A DNA stretch of 64,000 nucleotides, taken from Aquirhabdus sp. GTDB lineage: Bacteria; Pseudomonadota; Gammaproteobacteria; Pseudomonadales; Moraxellaceae. The first letter of the stretch is position 1; every line of letters begins with the position of its first letter. The notes beneath the pieces are model-generated. The model ran no database searches and had not been told where the DNA came from. It saw only the letters and a list, made by a program, of their open reading frames with translations. The translations under genes and the position numbers were made by a program. The DNA lies in assembly GCA_030149815.1 (NCBI GenBank), contig JASLHI010000048.1:1-64000 (forward strand), read 5' to 3'. Below, piece after piece: positions 48,023 to 57,717 of this stretch.

Positions 48023-50611
48023 ATGCGTTTTGAAAAATTTACTGACCGTTTACAACAAGCTTTATCTAATGCCCAATCATTGGCTGCTGGTCACGACCAT
48101 ACGGGAATTGAGTCAATTCATGTGCTTGCAAGTCTGTTGAATGAACCTGCAAATGTGAGTTTGCTACAACAAGCAGGTGCAAATATGCAAGTGCTGCAAA
48201 CACGGTTAAATAAAGCGATTGCAGATGCACCGAAACTTGCGAATCCTAACGGTGATATTAATTTAACACCGCAGGCGGTGCGCATTTTAAATTTAGCAGA
48301 TAGTTTTGCGCAGAAAGCAGGAGATGACTATATCGCGAGTGAGTGGGCACTTCTTGCGCTTGCAGAGCAATCGGAAACCAAGAAAATTATTGAAGCAGCG
48401 GGCAGTGATGCTAAACGTTTGCGTACTGTGATTGAACAAGTTCGGGGGGATACAAAAGTGAATAGTAACAATGCTGAAGACCAACGTGAAGCCTTGTCTA
48501 AATATACGATTGATCTGACTGAACGGGCATTAACAGGGAAACTTGATCCTGTGATTGGACGTGATGATGAAATTCGTCGCACGATTCAGGTGTTAGCACG
48601 TCGCACCAAAAATAATCCTGTACTGATTGGTGAACCAGGTGTGGGTAAAACTGCAATCGTCGAAGGGCTGGCACAGCGTATCGTGAATGGTGAAGTCCCT
48701 GAAGGTTTAAAAAACAAAAAAGTACTGTCTTTGGATTTGGGAGCATTAATTGCGGGAGCAAAATTCCGTGGTGAGTTTGAGGAGCGCTTGAAATCTGTAT
48801 TAAATGATTTGGCAAAACAAGAAGGTCAGGTCATTTTGTTTATTGATGAATTGCACACGATGGTCGGTGCTGGTAAAGCTGATGGAGCGATGGATGCGGG
48901 AAATATGCTCAAGCCTGCACTTGCGCGTGGTGAGCTACATTGCGTAGGCGCAACGACTTTAGATGAATACCGCCAATATATCGAGAAAGATGCGGCACTA
49001 GAGCGTCGTTTCCAGAAGGTGCTTGTGGATGAGCCTTCCGTTGCCGATACGATTGCGATTCTGCGTGGTCTGAAAGAACGTTATCAATTACATCATAATG
49101 TTGAAATTGAAGATTCCGCGATTATTGCTGCGGCACGTATGTCTCATCGCTATATCACAGATCGTAAATTACCTGATAAAGCGATTGATTTGATTGATGA
49201 AGCATCGAGTCGTTTGCGTATGGAAATGGATTCGAAGCCAGAGGCATTGGATAAAATTGATCGTCGGTTGATTCAGCTCAAAATGGAATATGAGGTGATC
49301 AGGCATGATGATCATGCGATTGCGCAACAGAAGCAATTGACCGCTCAGATTGAACAGCTAGAAAAAGAGCTGGCTGATTTGACTGAAGTTTGGCAAGCCG
49401 AGAAAGCAATTGTGCAAGGTGCACAGAATTTCCGTGAAGAGCTGGATAAAGCTAAAGTGGCTTATGCCAAGGCTGAACGCGATAGTGATATTGCAGAAAT
49501 GTCACGTCTCAAATATAGCGTAATTCCAGAGCTGGAAAAGAAAATTGTCAATGCTGAAAAAGCTGAAGATCAAGAAAGCCAAGGTAAGTTTACTTTGCTT
49601 CGCACCAAAGTAACAGATAATGAAATTGCCGAAGTCGTCAGTGCGGCAACAGGAATTCCTGTCAGCAAGATGATGCAAGGTGAGCGTGAAAAACTGCTTC
49701 ATATGGAAGACGAGCTGCATAAACGCGTTGTCGGGCAGAAAGAAGCCGTGATTGCTGTTTCTAATGCAGTACGTCGTTCGCGTGCAGGATTATCTGATCC
49801 GAATCGTCCGAGCGGTTCTTTCTTATTCCTCGGTGCAACGGGTGTGGGTAAAACGGAACTCAGTAAGGCGCTGGCAAACTTCTTGTTTGATAGTGACGAT
49901 GCGATGATTCGAATCGACATGAGTGAGTTCATGGAGAAACATTCTGTGAGTCGTTTGGTTGGTGCGCCTCCAGGATATGTCGGCTATGAAGAGGGTGGCA
50001 CTCTGACAGAAGCTGTGCGTCGTAAGCCGTATAGTGTTGTCTTGCTCGATGAAGTCGAGAAAGCGCATCCTGATGTATTCAATATTCTGTTACAAGTATT
50101 GGATGATGGTCGTTTGACTGACTCGCAAGGTCGGACAGTGGACTTCAAAAACACCGTGATTATTATGACCAGTAATCTTGGTTCAGCAGCGATTCGGGAG
50201 CTTGGTGATAACGCGCCTGCTGCTGACGTTAAGGCGGTGGTAATGGAGGCGGTTGGAGAACATTTCCGTCCAGAGTTTATTAATCGTATCGATGAAGTTG
50301 TGGTGTTCCAACAATTAGGTCAGAGTCAGATTCGTGGTATTGCAGACATTCAATTGGATCGATTACGTGCTCGGTTGCATGAGCGTGAGATTGGTTTAGA
50401 GTTGGATGACTCTGCTTTTGATCAGTTGGTCGCTGTTGGATACGATCCTGTATTTGGTGCTCGTCCGTTGAAGCGTGCTATTCAGGCGGAAATTGAAAAT
50501 CCTCTTGCATCACGGATTCTATCGGGCGAGTTTAGCGCAGGCGATACGATTATGGTAAGTGCAGGAAAAGATGGATCAAGTTTGAAATTTGAACGGACGA
50601 AATTTCATTAA
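48023..50611 (+). CDS. clpB: ATP-dependent disaggregase ClpB
   Basis: 862 residues. Works with DnaK to dissolve protein aggregates. N-domain (1-~145), D1 with GEPGVGKT (203-210) and VILFIDELH, the coiled-coil middle domain (~405-520) that distinguishes ClpB from ClpA, and D2 with GATGVGKTE (604-) and LLDEVEKAHPDVF. C-terminal arginine finger YDPVFGARPLKRAIQ. GAGGAAA precedes the ATG, and a heat-shock-type promoter lies upstream. Confidence 0.98.
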   Translation: MRFEKFTDRLQQALSNAQSLAAGHDHTGIESIHVLASLLNEPANVSLLQQAGANMQVLQTRLNKAIADAPKLANPNGDINLTPQAVRILNLADSFAQKAGDDYIASEWALLALAEQSETKKIIEAAGSDAKRLRTVIEQVRGDTKVNSNNAEDQREALSKYTIDLTERALTGKLDPVIGRDDEIRRTIQVLARRTKNNPVLIGEPGVGKTAIVEGLAQRIVNGEVPEGLKNKKVLSLDLGALIAGAKFRGEFEERLKSVLNDLAKQEGQVILFIDELHTMVGAGKADGAMDAGNMLKPALARGELHCVGATTLDEYRQYIEKDAALERRFQKVLVDEPSVADTIAILRGLKERYQLHHNVEIEDSAIIAAARMSHRYITDRKLPDKAIDLIDEASSRLRMEMDSKPEALDKIDRRLIQLKMEYEVIRHDDHAIAQQKQLTAQIEQLEKELADLTEVWQAEKAIVQGAQNFREELDKAKVAYAKAERDSDIAEMSRLKYSVIPELEKKIVNAEKAEDQESQGKFTLLRTKVTDNEIAEVVSAATGIPVSKMMQGEREKLLHMEDELHKRVVGQKEAVIAVSNAVRRSRAGLSDPNRPSGSFLFLGATGVGKTELSKALANFLFDSDDAMIRIDMSEFMEKHSVSRLVGAPPGYVGYEEGGTLTEAVRRKPYSVVLLDEVEKAHPDVFNILLQVLDDGRLTDSQGRTVDFKNTVIIMTSNLGSAAIRELGDNAPAADVKAVVMEAVGEHFRPEFINRIDEVVVFQQLGQSQIRGIADIQLDRLRARLHEREIGLELDDSAFDQLVAVGYDPVFGARPLKRAIQAEIENPLASRILSGEFSAGDTIMVSAGKDGSSLKFERTKFH

Positions 50612-50644
50612 TCGGCCTGCAATCTAACTATTTGATCAACTAAG

Positions 50645-50673
50645 AAAAAGACGAATTTATATTCGTCTTTTTT
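50645..50673 (+). terminator. Terminator of clpB
   Basis: AAAAGACGAA/TTCGTCTTTT stem with a TTTATA-type loop and T tail. Confidence 0.8.
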
Positions 50674-50788
50674 ATTACAAATCATCAGACCAATGGCATG
50701 GGTATTTGTTGCGTGATTGTTTGTTTTTTGATAGATTTGGAATCAATATAATAAATTTTTCTTCATGCTTGGACAGGAGTCTAGCGAA

Positions 50789-51466
50789 ATGAGAACCTTT
50801 TTGCTAAAGCAAATAGAACCGATATCTAAAAATGCTGTAGCGAAAGAGATTAAGTTGAGTCTTAAATCATCAAAATTTCCTTATAAAATTCTGATGATTG
50901 CAATTTCTACTGTGATGTCGGTTGCTTATGCTGAGCAGCCATTAAGTGATGCTGAGTTAGATAATAAATATATTGAAGTGAAGATTATTCCCGTTTGTAC
51001 TACGGATAAAGTTGATCAAAAAGATAAAACCGATTCCCATGATACCAAAGCGGGTGATGCTGATGCTCCTCAGCAAACATGCCATGACGCAAACCACTTT
51101 GTTGCGGTGCTAAGCAATAAGCAGGTGGATACAAACGACGCAAACGCTACCCAGTCGAAGGATTCTAATGCCGCAACACTTCTCGCCAGTGTCTTTGATA
51201 ATATACGCTTATTAGGTGGGTCTGATGTGCTAGGCGTACCTGCAGGCGTAGCCAACACTGGTGTTCCGCTAATGTTCGGAAATGAAAACTATAGCTATGC
51301 ATGGGCTGGTAATCTTAATCAGATTTTCCAAGTACCTGTATATGCCACAGGCTGGTACAATTCCGTCTACGACACCTCAAGTCTAGGGTACGGTTTTCGT
51401 TATGAGGCTCACTTCCCTTATGGTCCGCCGCCCGCACCAACTATTCAAGCGATTACACATAATTAG
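50789..51466 (+). CDS. Exported protein of unknown function
   Basis: 225 residues. A basic N-terminus of ~35 residues precedes the signal segment ILMIAISTVMSVAYAEQ, so the signal peptide has a long n-region. The mature part has a short Asp/Lys-rich stretch with two cysteines (VCTTDKVDQK...QQTCHDA), likely one disulfide, and a C-terminal region with LLGGSDVLGVPAGVANTG and many tyrosines. AGGAG nine bases before 50789 decides the start over the ATG at 50765. No family recognised. Confidence 0.6.
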   Translation: MRTFLLKQIEPISKNAVAKEIKLSLKSSKFPYKILMIAISTVMSVAYAEQPLSDAELDNKYIEVKIIPVCTTDKVDQKDKTDSHDTKAGDADAPQQTCHDANHFVAVLSNKQVDTNDANATQSKDSNAATLLASVFDNIRLLGGSDVLGVPAGVANTGVPLMFGNENYSYAWAGNLNQIFQVPVYATGWYNSVYDTSSLGYGFRYEAHFPYGPPPAPTIQAITHN

Positions 51467-51500
51467 CCGTCAGTTCTTTGAAAAAAAAGCTAATTCTACA

Positions 51501-51530
51501 AAAAATCCCATCAATTCGATGGGATTTTTT
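51501..51530 (+). terminator. Bidirectional terminator
   Basis: AAAAATCCCATC/GATGGGATTTTT with T on both strands, between convergent genes. Confidence 0.85.
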
Positions 51531-51549
51531 GTTTTCATGCGGTTTAAGT

Positions 51550-51999
51550 TTAGAGCGCTATATTGAGTTTCTTTGCAAGAGCATCTGCACACCATGCTGG
51601 ACCAATTAGTAGGAATTGTAAATCTTTAAAGAAGGAAGGTTTTTTTCCTTCGACTTTATGTCCATAAAACTGACCAATCCAGCCTAATATAAATAGCCCA
51701 ATATAAAATAGAAGTGGAGCAATCGGTGACAATGTGAGCAAGGGGTCAGATATTGTCCAGATGATGATTACAATCAGCATTGAGAACAATGACATTAGTA
51801 GAAAGAGAACACGTGATAGGCGAGCATAGAAAGCCATAGCCAATATTAAGCTAATGAGTGCAGCTATCGGACTTAAACTCCAAAGAATGCCGATTACGCA
51901 TACAGTAATCAAAGGAACGCATATCCAATGAAGTTTCTTATTGACTGGATTTTGGTGACTGACACTGTATTCTGATAGCCAGTTTTGCAATGTGCGCAT
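51550..51999 (-). CDS. DUF962/Mpo1-like membrane protein
   Basis: 149 residues with four hydrophobic helices. Conserved histidine motifs: EYSVSHQNPVNKKLHW near the N-terminus and GQFYGHKVEGKKPSFF near residue 115. Yeast Mpo1 of this family is an Fe(II)-dependent dioxygenase in phytosphingosine breakdown; the motif histidines match the proposed iron ligands. The bacterial substrate is unknown. Single gene. Confidence 0.85.
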   Translation of the reverse strand: MRTLQNWLSEYSVSHQNPVNKKLHWICVPLITVCVIGILWSLSPIAALISLILAMAFYARLSRVLFLLMSLFSMLIVIIIWTISDPLLTLSPIAPLLFYIGLFILGWIGQFYGHKVEGKKPSFFKDLQFLLIGPAWCADALAKKLNIAL

Positions 52000-52052
52000 T
52001 TTTGTAACCGTATTTTATAAATATTATGAGAGAAGAGTAGCATATCAGAAAT

Positions 52053-52081
52053 AAAAAAACCGCCATTGATGATGGCGGTTC
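52053..52081 (-). terminator. Terminator of rlpA
   Basis: ACCGCCAT/ATGGCGGT stem with seven T on the minus strand, 47 bases after the rlpA stop. Confidence 0.75.
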
Positions 52082-52127
52082 TTGGGCATAGATAATATTT
52101 CATCTAAGCTAATATGGAAGTCTTATC

Positions 52128-52754
52128 TTAATTTGGTTCAGCAACACGTTCGATGGTGACGTTGCCCATGCCTTTATTGACCATGCCTAGTTTTTCGGCA
52201 GCAGCATAAGAAAGGTCAAGGATGCGGTTACCTGAATATGGACCACGGTCGTTTACTTTAACAATTACGCTTTTACCGTTATCTTTATTGGTGACACGGA
52301 TAAAACAAGAAAGTGGAAGTGAGCGGTGAGCTGCAGTCATCGCATTCATATCAAAACGTTCGCCAGTTGCAGTTTTACGACCATTGAATTGGTGACCATA
52401 CCAAGATGCGATACCTGTTTGTTTGAATTTACGAACAGTATCACTTGCAACAGAACTTAAACGGTCTAAAACGCTGAGATTGCTATCTTGGTCATTGTTG
52501 GTATCACTATCAGTTGCTTTGGTGATATTACTAACAGATGTCGAGTCAGTGCTGGATTGTGCTGCCAAAGTATTTGGAGTTGCTGAGAGTGCTAATGAAT
52601 TTGCTGTGATAGTTTGGCTGTCGCGGTTTAACGCTGATGATGCAAGAGTTGGCACGTCGAAAGGCGTCGTCAATGATTGAGACGGAACGAGCTCCGCGCG
52701 AGCAGTCGCGCTGAGAGATACTAGAATTGCAATCGTGGTCAGTGTTATTCGCAT
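52128..52754 (-). CDS. rlpA: RlpA-like septal lytic transglycosylase
   Basis: 208 residues. Signal peptide ending near TARA, a Ser/Thr/Asp-rich linker (~30-110), and a C-terminal double-psi beta-barrel: GIASWYGHQFNGRKTATGERFDM, AAHRSLPLSCFIRVTN, VKVNDRGPYSGNRILDLSYAAAEKLGM. RlpA cleaves denuded glycan strands. It has no SPOR domain and no lipobox, unlike the Pseudomonas enzyme. The ATG at 52754 has AGAGGA at the right distance; the ATG at 52760 is too close. Third gene of the rodA-mltB-rlpA series. Confidence 0.88.
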   Translation of the reverse strand: MRITLTTIAILVSLSATARAELVPSQSLTTPFDVPTLASSALNRDSQTITANSLALSATPNTLAAQSSTDSTSVSNITKATDSDTNNDQDSNLSVLDRLSSVASDTVRKFKQTGIASWYGHQFNGRKTATGERFDMNAMTAAHRSLPLSCFIRVTNKDNGKSVIVKVNDRGPYSGNRILDLSYAAAEKLGMVNKGMGNVTIERVAEPN

Positions 52755-52950
52755 AGTCATTTTCCTCTGAATGGCAATTTATTGATGCTTTTGCATCTAC
52801 CATTTTCAAGTTTGGCTAAATATAAAATTTACTAATGTGTGAACATCCTAATGCGCAAAATTCGATTTGTCTAAAAAAATGCCGAAATATAGGAAGTCTT
52901 TACCTAAATGCATTAAATTTGATTGAAAAATAACCTTAATTGTATCTAAT

Positions 52951-52975
52951 TATTTCAAAAACACGTTTTGAAATA
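52951..52975. repeat. 10-bp inverted repeat in the mltB-rlpA gap
   Basis: TATTTCAAAA (52951-52960) and TTTTGAAATA (52966-52975) around ACACG. No T tract on the minus strand, so it is a hairpin or protein site and not a clear terminator. Confidence 0.5.
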
Positions 52976-53000
52976 CTTTTGGAATGAAAAATGACCAATT

Positions 53001-54038
53001 TTAGGGTGTTTTTGACGTTTCAGGTTTGATTTCAGGCTTAGCTTCTATCTGATTCAGGCTATTTTCTCTAATCGCTGCGCCGAGTTGCCACACAGCTGTT
53101 GCATAGAGGCGGCTGCGATTATAAGTCGTAATCACTTGGTAGTTTGGGTAGGTAAACCAATACAGTGGTCCTTTGTCTCCCATCAGGCGAACGCCATTGA
53201 CAAGGTCTGTGGGAGCAACAGGCGCGCTAATGGGTGTTAGACCTAGGGCAAATAACTCAGAAGCTGGACGTGGCTGCGTAAGATCCTTTGAAATGACCAG
53301 ATTGTCATCGGTTCCTGCATATTTTGCACGGTAACCAATAGGTTTACCTTTTTGCCAACCATGTGCTGCTAAATAGTTGGCGACTGAGCCAATTGCATCG
53401 ATAGCGCTATTATTCAGATCAATATATCCACTACCGTCAAAATCGACGCCATACTTCACAATATTACTTGGCATAAACTGTGGATAGCCGATTGCACCCG
53501 CATAAGATGACTTCATGGTCGTTGGATTTATTTTTTGATCACGACAATAGACTAAGTATTCAGCCAGTTCTTGTTTGAAGTATTCAGGTCGACGAGTATC
53601 TTTGAATGCTAAAGTCGATAGTGCGTCTAGTGCTTGATATGAGCCTTTATGACCACCAAAGCCTGTCTCAACGCCTAGGATACCTAAAATAATTTCTTGC
53701 GGCACACCATAGGTATTTTCCGCACGTTTAAGCGCTTCAGAATAAGTAGTCTGGAATGCAATTCCTTTGCTAATCGTTGCAGGAGTCACGAATTGAGGTT
53801 GGTAGTCATACCATTCTTTACTTTCCCCAGGCTTTGCCATGATCGAGAGAATGCTGGGCTGTAAATGTGCATTGATCATGATGTTGTCAACTTCAATCGG
53901 AGTAAACTGATATTGATTGACCATTTGATCACGGAAAGCAGAATAAGTCGGATCGGTGTCAAAGTCACCCGCATAGGCGAAAGAGCAAGCGCTAATCGTT
54001 GATGTTAAGGCAATATTAATAAAAAATTGTTTATTCAC
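53001..54038 (-). CDS. mltB: Lytic murein transglycosylase B
   Basis: 345 residues. Exo-acting muramidase that forms 1,6-anhydro ends. The catalytic glutamate is in GILGVETGFGG (Glu124); other MltB motifs are YAGAIGYPQFMPSNIVKYGVDFDGSGYIDLN and SVANYLAAHGW. The N-terminus may be a lipoprotein signal (STISAC, Cys18) or a cleaved signal at AYAG. It lies between rodA and rlpA, the conserved order. Confidence 0.94.
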   Translation of the reverse strand: MNKQFFINIALTSTISACSFAYAGDFDTDPTYSAFRDQMVNQYQFTPIEVDNIMINAHLQPSILSIMAKPGESKEWYDYQPQFVTPATISKGIAFQTTYSEALKRAENTYGVPQEIILGILGVETGFGGHKGSYQALDALSTLAFKDTRRPEYFKQELAEYLVYCRDQKINPTTMKSSYAGAIGYPQFMPSNIVKYGVDFDGSGYIDLNNSAIDAIGSVANYLAAHGWQKGKPIGYRAKYAGTDDNLVISKDLTQPRPASELFALGLTPISAPVAPTDLVNGVRLMGDKGPLYWFTYPNYQVITTYNRSRLYATAVWQLGAAIRENSLNQIEAKPEIKPETSKTP

Positions 54039-54106
54039 GAGAGATGTCCTTTAAAAGCAATACAACCATCTTCTTTTCAGTATGCTCTAAGCATAAATAG
54101 ATATTG

Positions 54107-55246
54107 TTAACGATGTGTGCGAATGGACATCAGCAAGCCAAATCCACTCATTAATGTAATCAGTGCAGTTCCGCCGTAACTAATGAACGGTAATGGAACA
54201 CCAACGACAGGAAGAATACCACTGACCATTCCAACATTCACAAAAACATAGACAAAAAACGACATTGCAATTGCACCTGCTAATAATCGTCCATAGGTGT
54301 TGTTGGTTTGGAAAGCGATGAATAGAGCACGGCCGACTAGTGCACTGTAGAGCAGGAGTAGTAAGGAGACACCAATGAGTCCAAACTCCTCAGAGAACGC
54401 AGCAATAATAAAGTCTGTATGACCTTCTGGTAAGAATTGCAAATGTGATTGTGTTCCGTGCAAATAACCTTTGCCCATGAAGCCGCCAGAGCCAATCGCA
54501 GTTTTTGATTGGATAATGTTCCAGCCAGTGCCTAATGCATCCGCTTTGGGATCAATGAGAGTCAGAACACGTTGCTTTTGATAGTCATGCAGCAAAAATT
54601 CCCATGCAATTGGCAGAATGGCTCCGAGTGCTGCAATAAAGCTACCGATCATCCACCATGGAAGCCCCGCCAAGAACAGCACAAAAAAACCACTGGCACT
54701 GACGAGAAGTGCAGTCCCGAGGTCAGGTTGTTTAGCAATTAAAGCCGCAGGAACGATAATAATCATGAGTGCAGTGAGCACTACACGCCAATTTGGGGGG
54801 AGTGTTCTATTTGATAGGTACCATGCCATCATCATGGGCATAGCGAGTTTAAGAAATTCTGAAGGCTGAAAGCGAATGCCACCAAATCCTAACCAGCGTC
54901 GTGCACCTAAGGAAACTTGTCCAACGAGTGCAACCATGATGAGCAGTACGAGACCGATGCCAAAAAACCATGGCGAAAAGGCTTGATACATTTTTGGTGG
55001 TACTTGCGCCAAGGTGATCATGACAACAAATGCCATGCTAAAGCTAATGGCTTGTCGAGTCACCATGCCAACATCTTGCCCTGAGGCGCTATAAAGCACC
55101 ACAAGACCAAATACTGTTGCAATAAATAAGAGACCGAGCAACCAAGGATCAAGATGCATACGCGTCCAACGCCCTGGTTGCATTTGCATTGTTGTGCCAT
55201 CGCGTGGCGCATAGCGCAAGAAACGATAGTGATGATAATCAGACAT
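54107..55246 (-). CDS. rodA: Rod shape-determining protein RodA
   Basis: 379 residues. SEDS-family peptidoglycan glycosyltransferase of the elongasome, with about ten membrane helices. Motifs GLVVLYSASGQ, RRWLGFGGIRFQPSEFLKLAMP (the SEDS active region), GSGGFMGKGYLHGTQSHLQFLPEGHTDFI and PLPFISYGGTALITLMSGFGL. Start ATG 55246 with AGG upstream. The partner PBP2 gene (mrdA), usually just upstream, is absent here; unrelated paralogues take its place. Confidence 0.96.
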   Translation of the reverse strand: MSDYHHYRFLRYAPRDGTTMQMQPGRWTRMHLDPWLLGLLFIATVFGLVVLYSASGQDVGMVTRQAISFSMAFVVMITLAQVPPKMYQAFSPWFFGIGLVLLIMVALVGQVSLGARRWLGFGGIRFQPSEFLKLAMPMMMAWYLSNRTLPPNWRVVLTALMIIIVPAALIAKQPDLGTALLVSASGFFVLFLAGLPWWMIGSFIAALGAILPIAWEFLLHDYQKQRVLTLIDPKADALGTGWNIIQSKTAIGSGGFMGKGYLHGTQSHLQFLPEGHTDFIIAAFSEEFGLIGVSLLLLLYSALVGRALFIAFQTNNTYGRLLAGAIAMSFFVYVFVNVGMVSGILPVVGVPLPFISYGGTALITLMSGFGLLMSIRTHR

Positions 55247-55282
55247 TAGCAACGACCTAAAGGCACAACATGGAGTCCATCA

Positions 55283-55948
55283 TTAGTTAGCGGTGTAGAT
55301 CAAGCTATCATAATGTTGAGTAAACGCTTCAAGTTCAACTTGATTCAAACTTGGAATGAGTTTGTCAATTGCAACGTGAACTGCTTTGGTAATACCGCTT
55401 TGTGCGAGTGATGATGCTTTACGCTTGAACATTCCTAAATCTAAAGTCTTATTAAAGTCTTCCATGAAATGTTTAATCATGACATCGTTAAATGCTTTAA
55501 ATTGAGTCGCTAGAGCAGGTTTTGCGGCTTTGCCTTCACCCGCAGCAACCATCGCAAAAGATGCTTTCATTTGTGAGAGTAAACTGTCTGGCAAAACTGT
55601 CCCAACGCGAAGTTGACCATCTTTGATGTTGGTACTTAATGCTAAAAACTCTGTAGATTTCACAACATTCTCATCAGTATCTTTGTTGAGTAATTGTTTC
55701 ATCAATACATGGACAGTGCTTTTAATGAAGTTTGAAAGTTTTTCCATCGTGTCGCGTTTGTCACTTTCTGGCAACATGTGAACGAGTTTAATGAGTAACG
55801 TGTCGATGAGTTCATCGGTAATACCTAATGATACGAGGTCACGAACAATGTACATAGGTTCGCCGCTGGTTTGTTGTGCGCGAGTATGTGCATTTTCAAT
55901 GTGAGTTTGAAGGCCGGCGGATGGTATAAAACCAAAGTAAGCGGTCAT
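55283..55948 (-). CDS. Paralogous protein of unknown family, copy A
   Basis: 221 residues, cytoplasmic and mostly helical. Starts MTAYFGFIPSAGL. It shares with copy B (56095-56763) the blocks P(M/L)Y(I/L)(V/I)RD-VSLG, DELID, MEKLS-FI(K/R)ST, KQLL and the closing LIPxLNxxELExFxxHYDSL. About half the positions agree by eye. GAGGA precedes the ATG at 55948; the frame runs 31 residues further but without a site. No motif identifies a function. Confidence 0.7.
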   Translation of the reverse strand: MTAYFGFIPSAGLQTHIENAHTRAQQTSGEPMYIVRDLVSLGITDELIDTLLIKLVHMLPESDKRDTMEKLSNFIKSTVHVLMKQLLNKDTDENVVKSTEFLALSTNIKDGQLRVGTVLPDSLLSQMKASFAMVAAGEGKAAKPALATQFKAFNDVMIKHFMEDFNKTLDLGMFKRKASSLAQSGITKAVHVAIDKLIPSLNQVELEAFTQHYDSLIYTAN

Positions 55949-56094
55949 TAGATATTCCTCGTTATTACCGTTGTTATCAAAAAGAACGTGTTGAATAAAC
56001 TGATTTTGGCTTTCAACGAATTGAAAGAAAAATGCCGCCATATCTTAACGCATTTATCTTCAGGATGAGTGTTGTTCATGGTTCTTTTTGAGGA

Positions 56095-56763
56095 TTAGTC
56101 TGCGAGATACAATAAAGAGTCATAGTGTTTCGCAAAAATTTCTAACTCCTCTCGATTTAGATTCGGTATGAGTTTGTGGATTGCAAAATGTATGGCTTTG
56201 GTTGTGGCATTTTGGGCGAGTGCCATTGCGTTACGTTTAAAAAAGCCTAAATCTAATGATGCGCAAAAATCGGTGATAAAGTGCTTGATGCATTGATCGG
56301 CAAGTTGTTTTTGCAGGGTAATGAGCTCTGGTCTGATTGTTGCTGTGCCTTCATCTGTTTGTGCTTGAGCAAATAAAGCTTTAAGTCTAATGATTAAGTC
56401 ATCATTAATCATACAACCAACTTTAAACTCATTACTTTTGGTATGTGTACTGATGGTCAAAAAACTAACTGATTTTAAGACTCGTGCATTGTCTTCTTTT
56501 CCCAGTAGTTGCTTGAGTAGGGTTTGCATGGTGCTGCGAATAAAGCTGGATAATTTCTCCATGGTCTCTTTCTTGTCGCTTGCAGGGAGTATTCGAGCGA
56601 GTTGGGTCAGAGCGGCATCAATCAGTTCATCGTTAAGACCAAGCGAAACTTTATCTCGAATTAAGTAAAGTGGTTCATTGGTATTTTCTTTTGCGAGTCG
56701 AAGTGCTGTTTCGATATTATTTTTTAGCGTTTCTGAAGGTGTAAAACCAAAATAAGCAGTCAT
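56095..56763 (-). CDS. Paralogous protein of unknown family, copy B
   Basis: 222 residues, tandem with copy A and upstream of it in the same orientation, separated by 146 bases. Starts MTAYFGFTPSETL. The same conserved blocks are present and the length is almost identical, so this is a clear duplication followed by divergence. AAGGAA lies before the ATG. Neither copy has a signal peptide or membrane helix. No recognised family. Confidence 0.7.
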   Translation of the reverse strand: MTAYFGFTPSETLKNNIETALRLAKENTNEPLYLIRDKVSLGLNDELIDAALTQLARILPASDKKETMEKLSSFIRSTMQTLLKQLLGKEDNARVLKSVSFLTISTHTKSNEFKVGCMINDDLIIRLKALFAQAQTDEGTATIRPELITLQKQLADQCIKHFITDFCASLDLGFFKRNAMALAQNATTKAIHFAIHKLIPNLNREELEIFAKHYDSLLYLAD

Positions 56764-56892
56764 GAAAATATTCCTTTTCTCAAAATCTCATTAGGCTGAG
56801 TTTTGTTATACATCATGATTGAATCATCAACAATGATGTATTTGGACATTTATATCATGCACGCATTTGGGAGTTTACGGCGAGCTTTTAAA

Positions 56893-57717
56893 TTATTGTC
56901 GCGCGAGCCGAAGCACTTTGGGAAGCCATAGAGGATCAGAACTACGGCAGGGATTAATATCTAATCCACCACGACGCGTATATTGAGCGTGAATTGCAAG
57001 TTTTTCTGGTTTGAGTATTTGCCAAATATCAGAAAAAACTTGTTCTACGCACTGCTCATGAAAACCACTGTGTTGGCGATAAGAAATGAGATAAGTCAAT
57101 AAACTTTCACGGCTCAGCTTTGTACCGCGATAACGAATGAAAATCGTTCCCCAATCAGGTTGACCAGTTACTGGGCAATTACTGCGTAGTAAATTTGAGA
57201 AAAGAGTTTCTTCAACGAAATCTTGAGATGAGTCTAATTTCAAAAGCTGCGCATCAGGCTCATTTGGCGCAGGTGAAACTGTCATTTGCAAATGATCTAG
57301 ACAAATACCGTCGGGCACATGTGTGCGGAGATCATCAACATTTAACAGTTCAAATTGAATATCTGTGCCTGCGGCTTTTGATAAATCTTGGCTAACTAAT
57401 TGAATGAGTGCAGTATCATCGGTGAAATGTTTAAAGTTTAAGCCATTAAAATAGAGTTTTAATGATTTTGATTCAATCAGGTTCGGTGAATGAGCTGGCA
57501 CTGTGATGCGCCCAATCGCAACGATAGGCTTTCCAGTTGCATCCAACCATGACAATTCAAACACATGCCAGACGTCGACACCTGCGCTGATGAAGGCAGG
57601 TGCTGTTGCACCGAGTCCAGCACGCCCTTCGGCACGTGCAATCGGAAACAATAGTGCCGCATCGTATTGTGTTGGGTAAACTGTCGTTTGTCCTAGTGCT
57701 GAATCATGAACACTCAT
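56893..57717 (-). CDS. queF: NADPH-dependent 7-cyano-7-deazaguanine reductase
   Basis: 274 residues, the long (YqcD/QueF type II) form. Reduces preQ0 to preQ1 for queuosine in tRNA. Catalytic cysteine in SNLLRSNCPVTGQPDWGT (Cys181) and the NADPH motif ESKSLKLY (82-89). C-terminal YTRRGGLDINPCRS. The ATG at 57717 overlaps the ABC permease stop by ATGA; the open frame continues upstream inside the permease gene but is not the start. Confidence 0.95.
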   Translation of the reverse strand: MSVHDSALGQTTVYPTQYDAALLFPIARAEGRAGLGATAPAFISAGVDVWHVFELSWLDATGKPIVAIGRITVPAHSPNLIESKSLKLYFNGLNFKHFTDDTALIQLVSQDLSKAAGTDIQFELLNVDDLRTHVPDGICLDHLQMTVSPAPNEPDAQLLKLDSSQDFVEETLFSNLLRSNCPVTGQPDWGTIFIRYRGTKLSRESLLTYLISYRQHSGFHEQCVEQVFSDIWQILKPEKLAIHAQYTRRGGLDINPCRSSDPLWLPKVLRLARQ

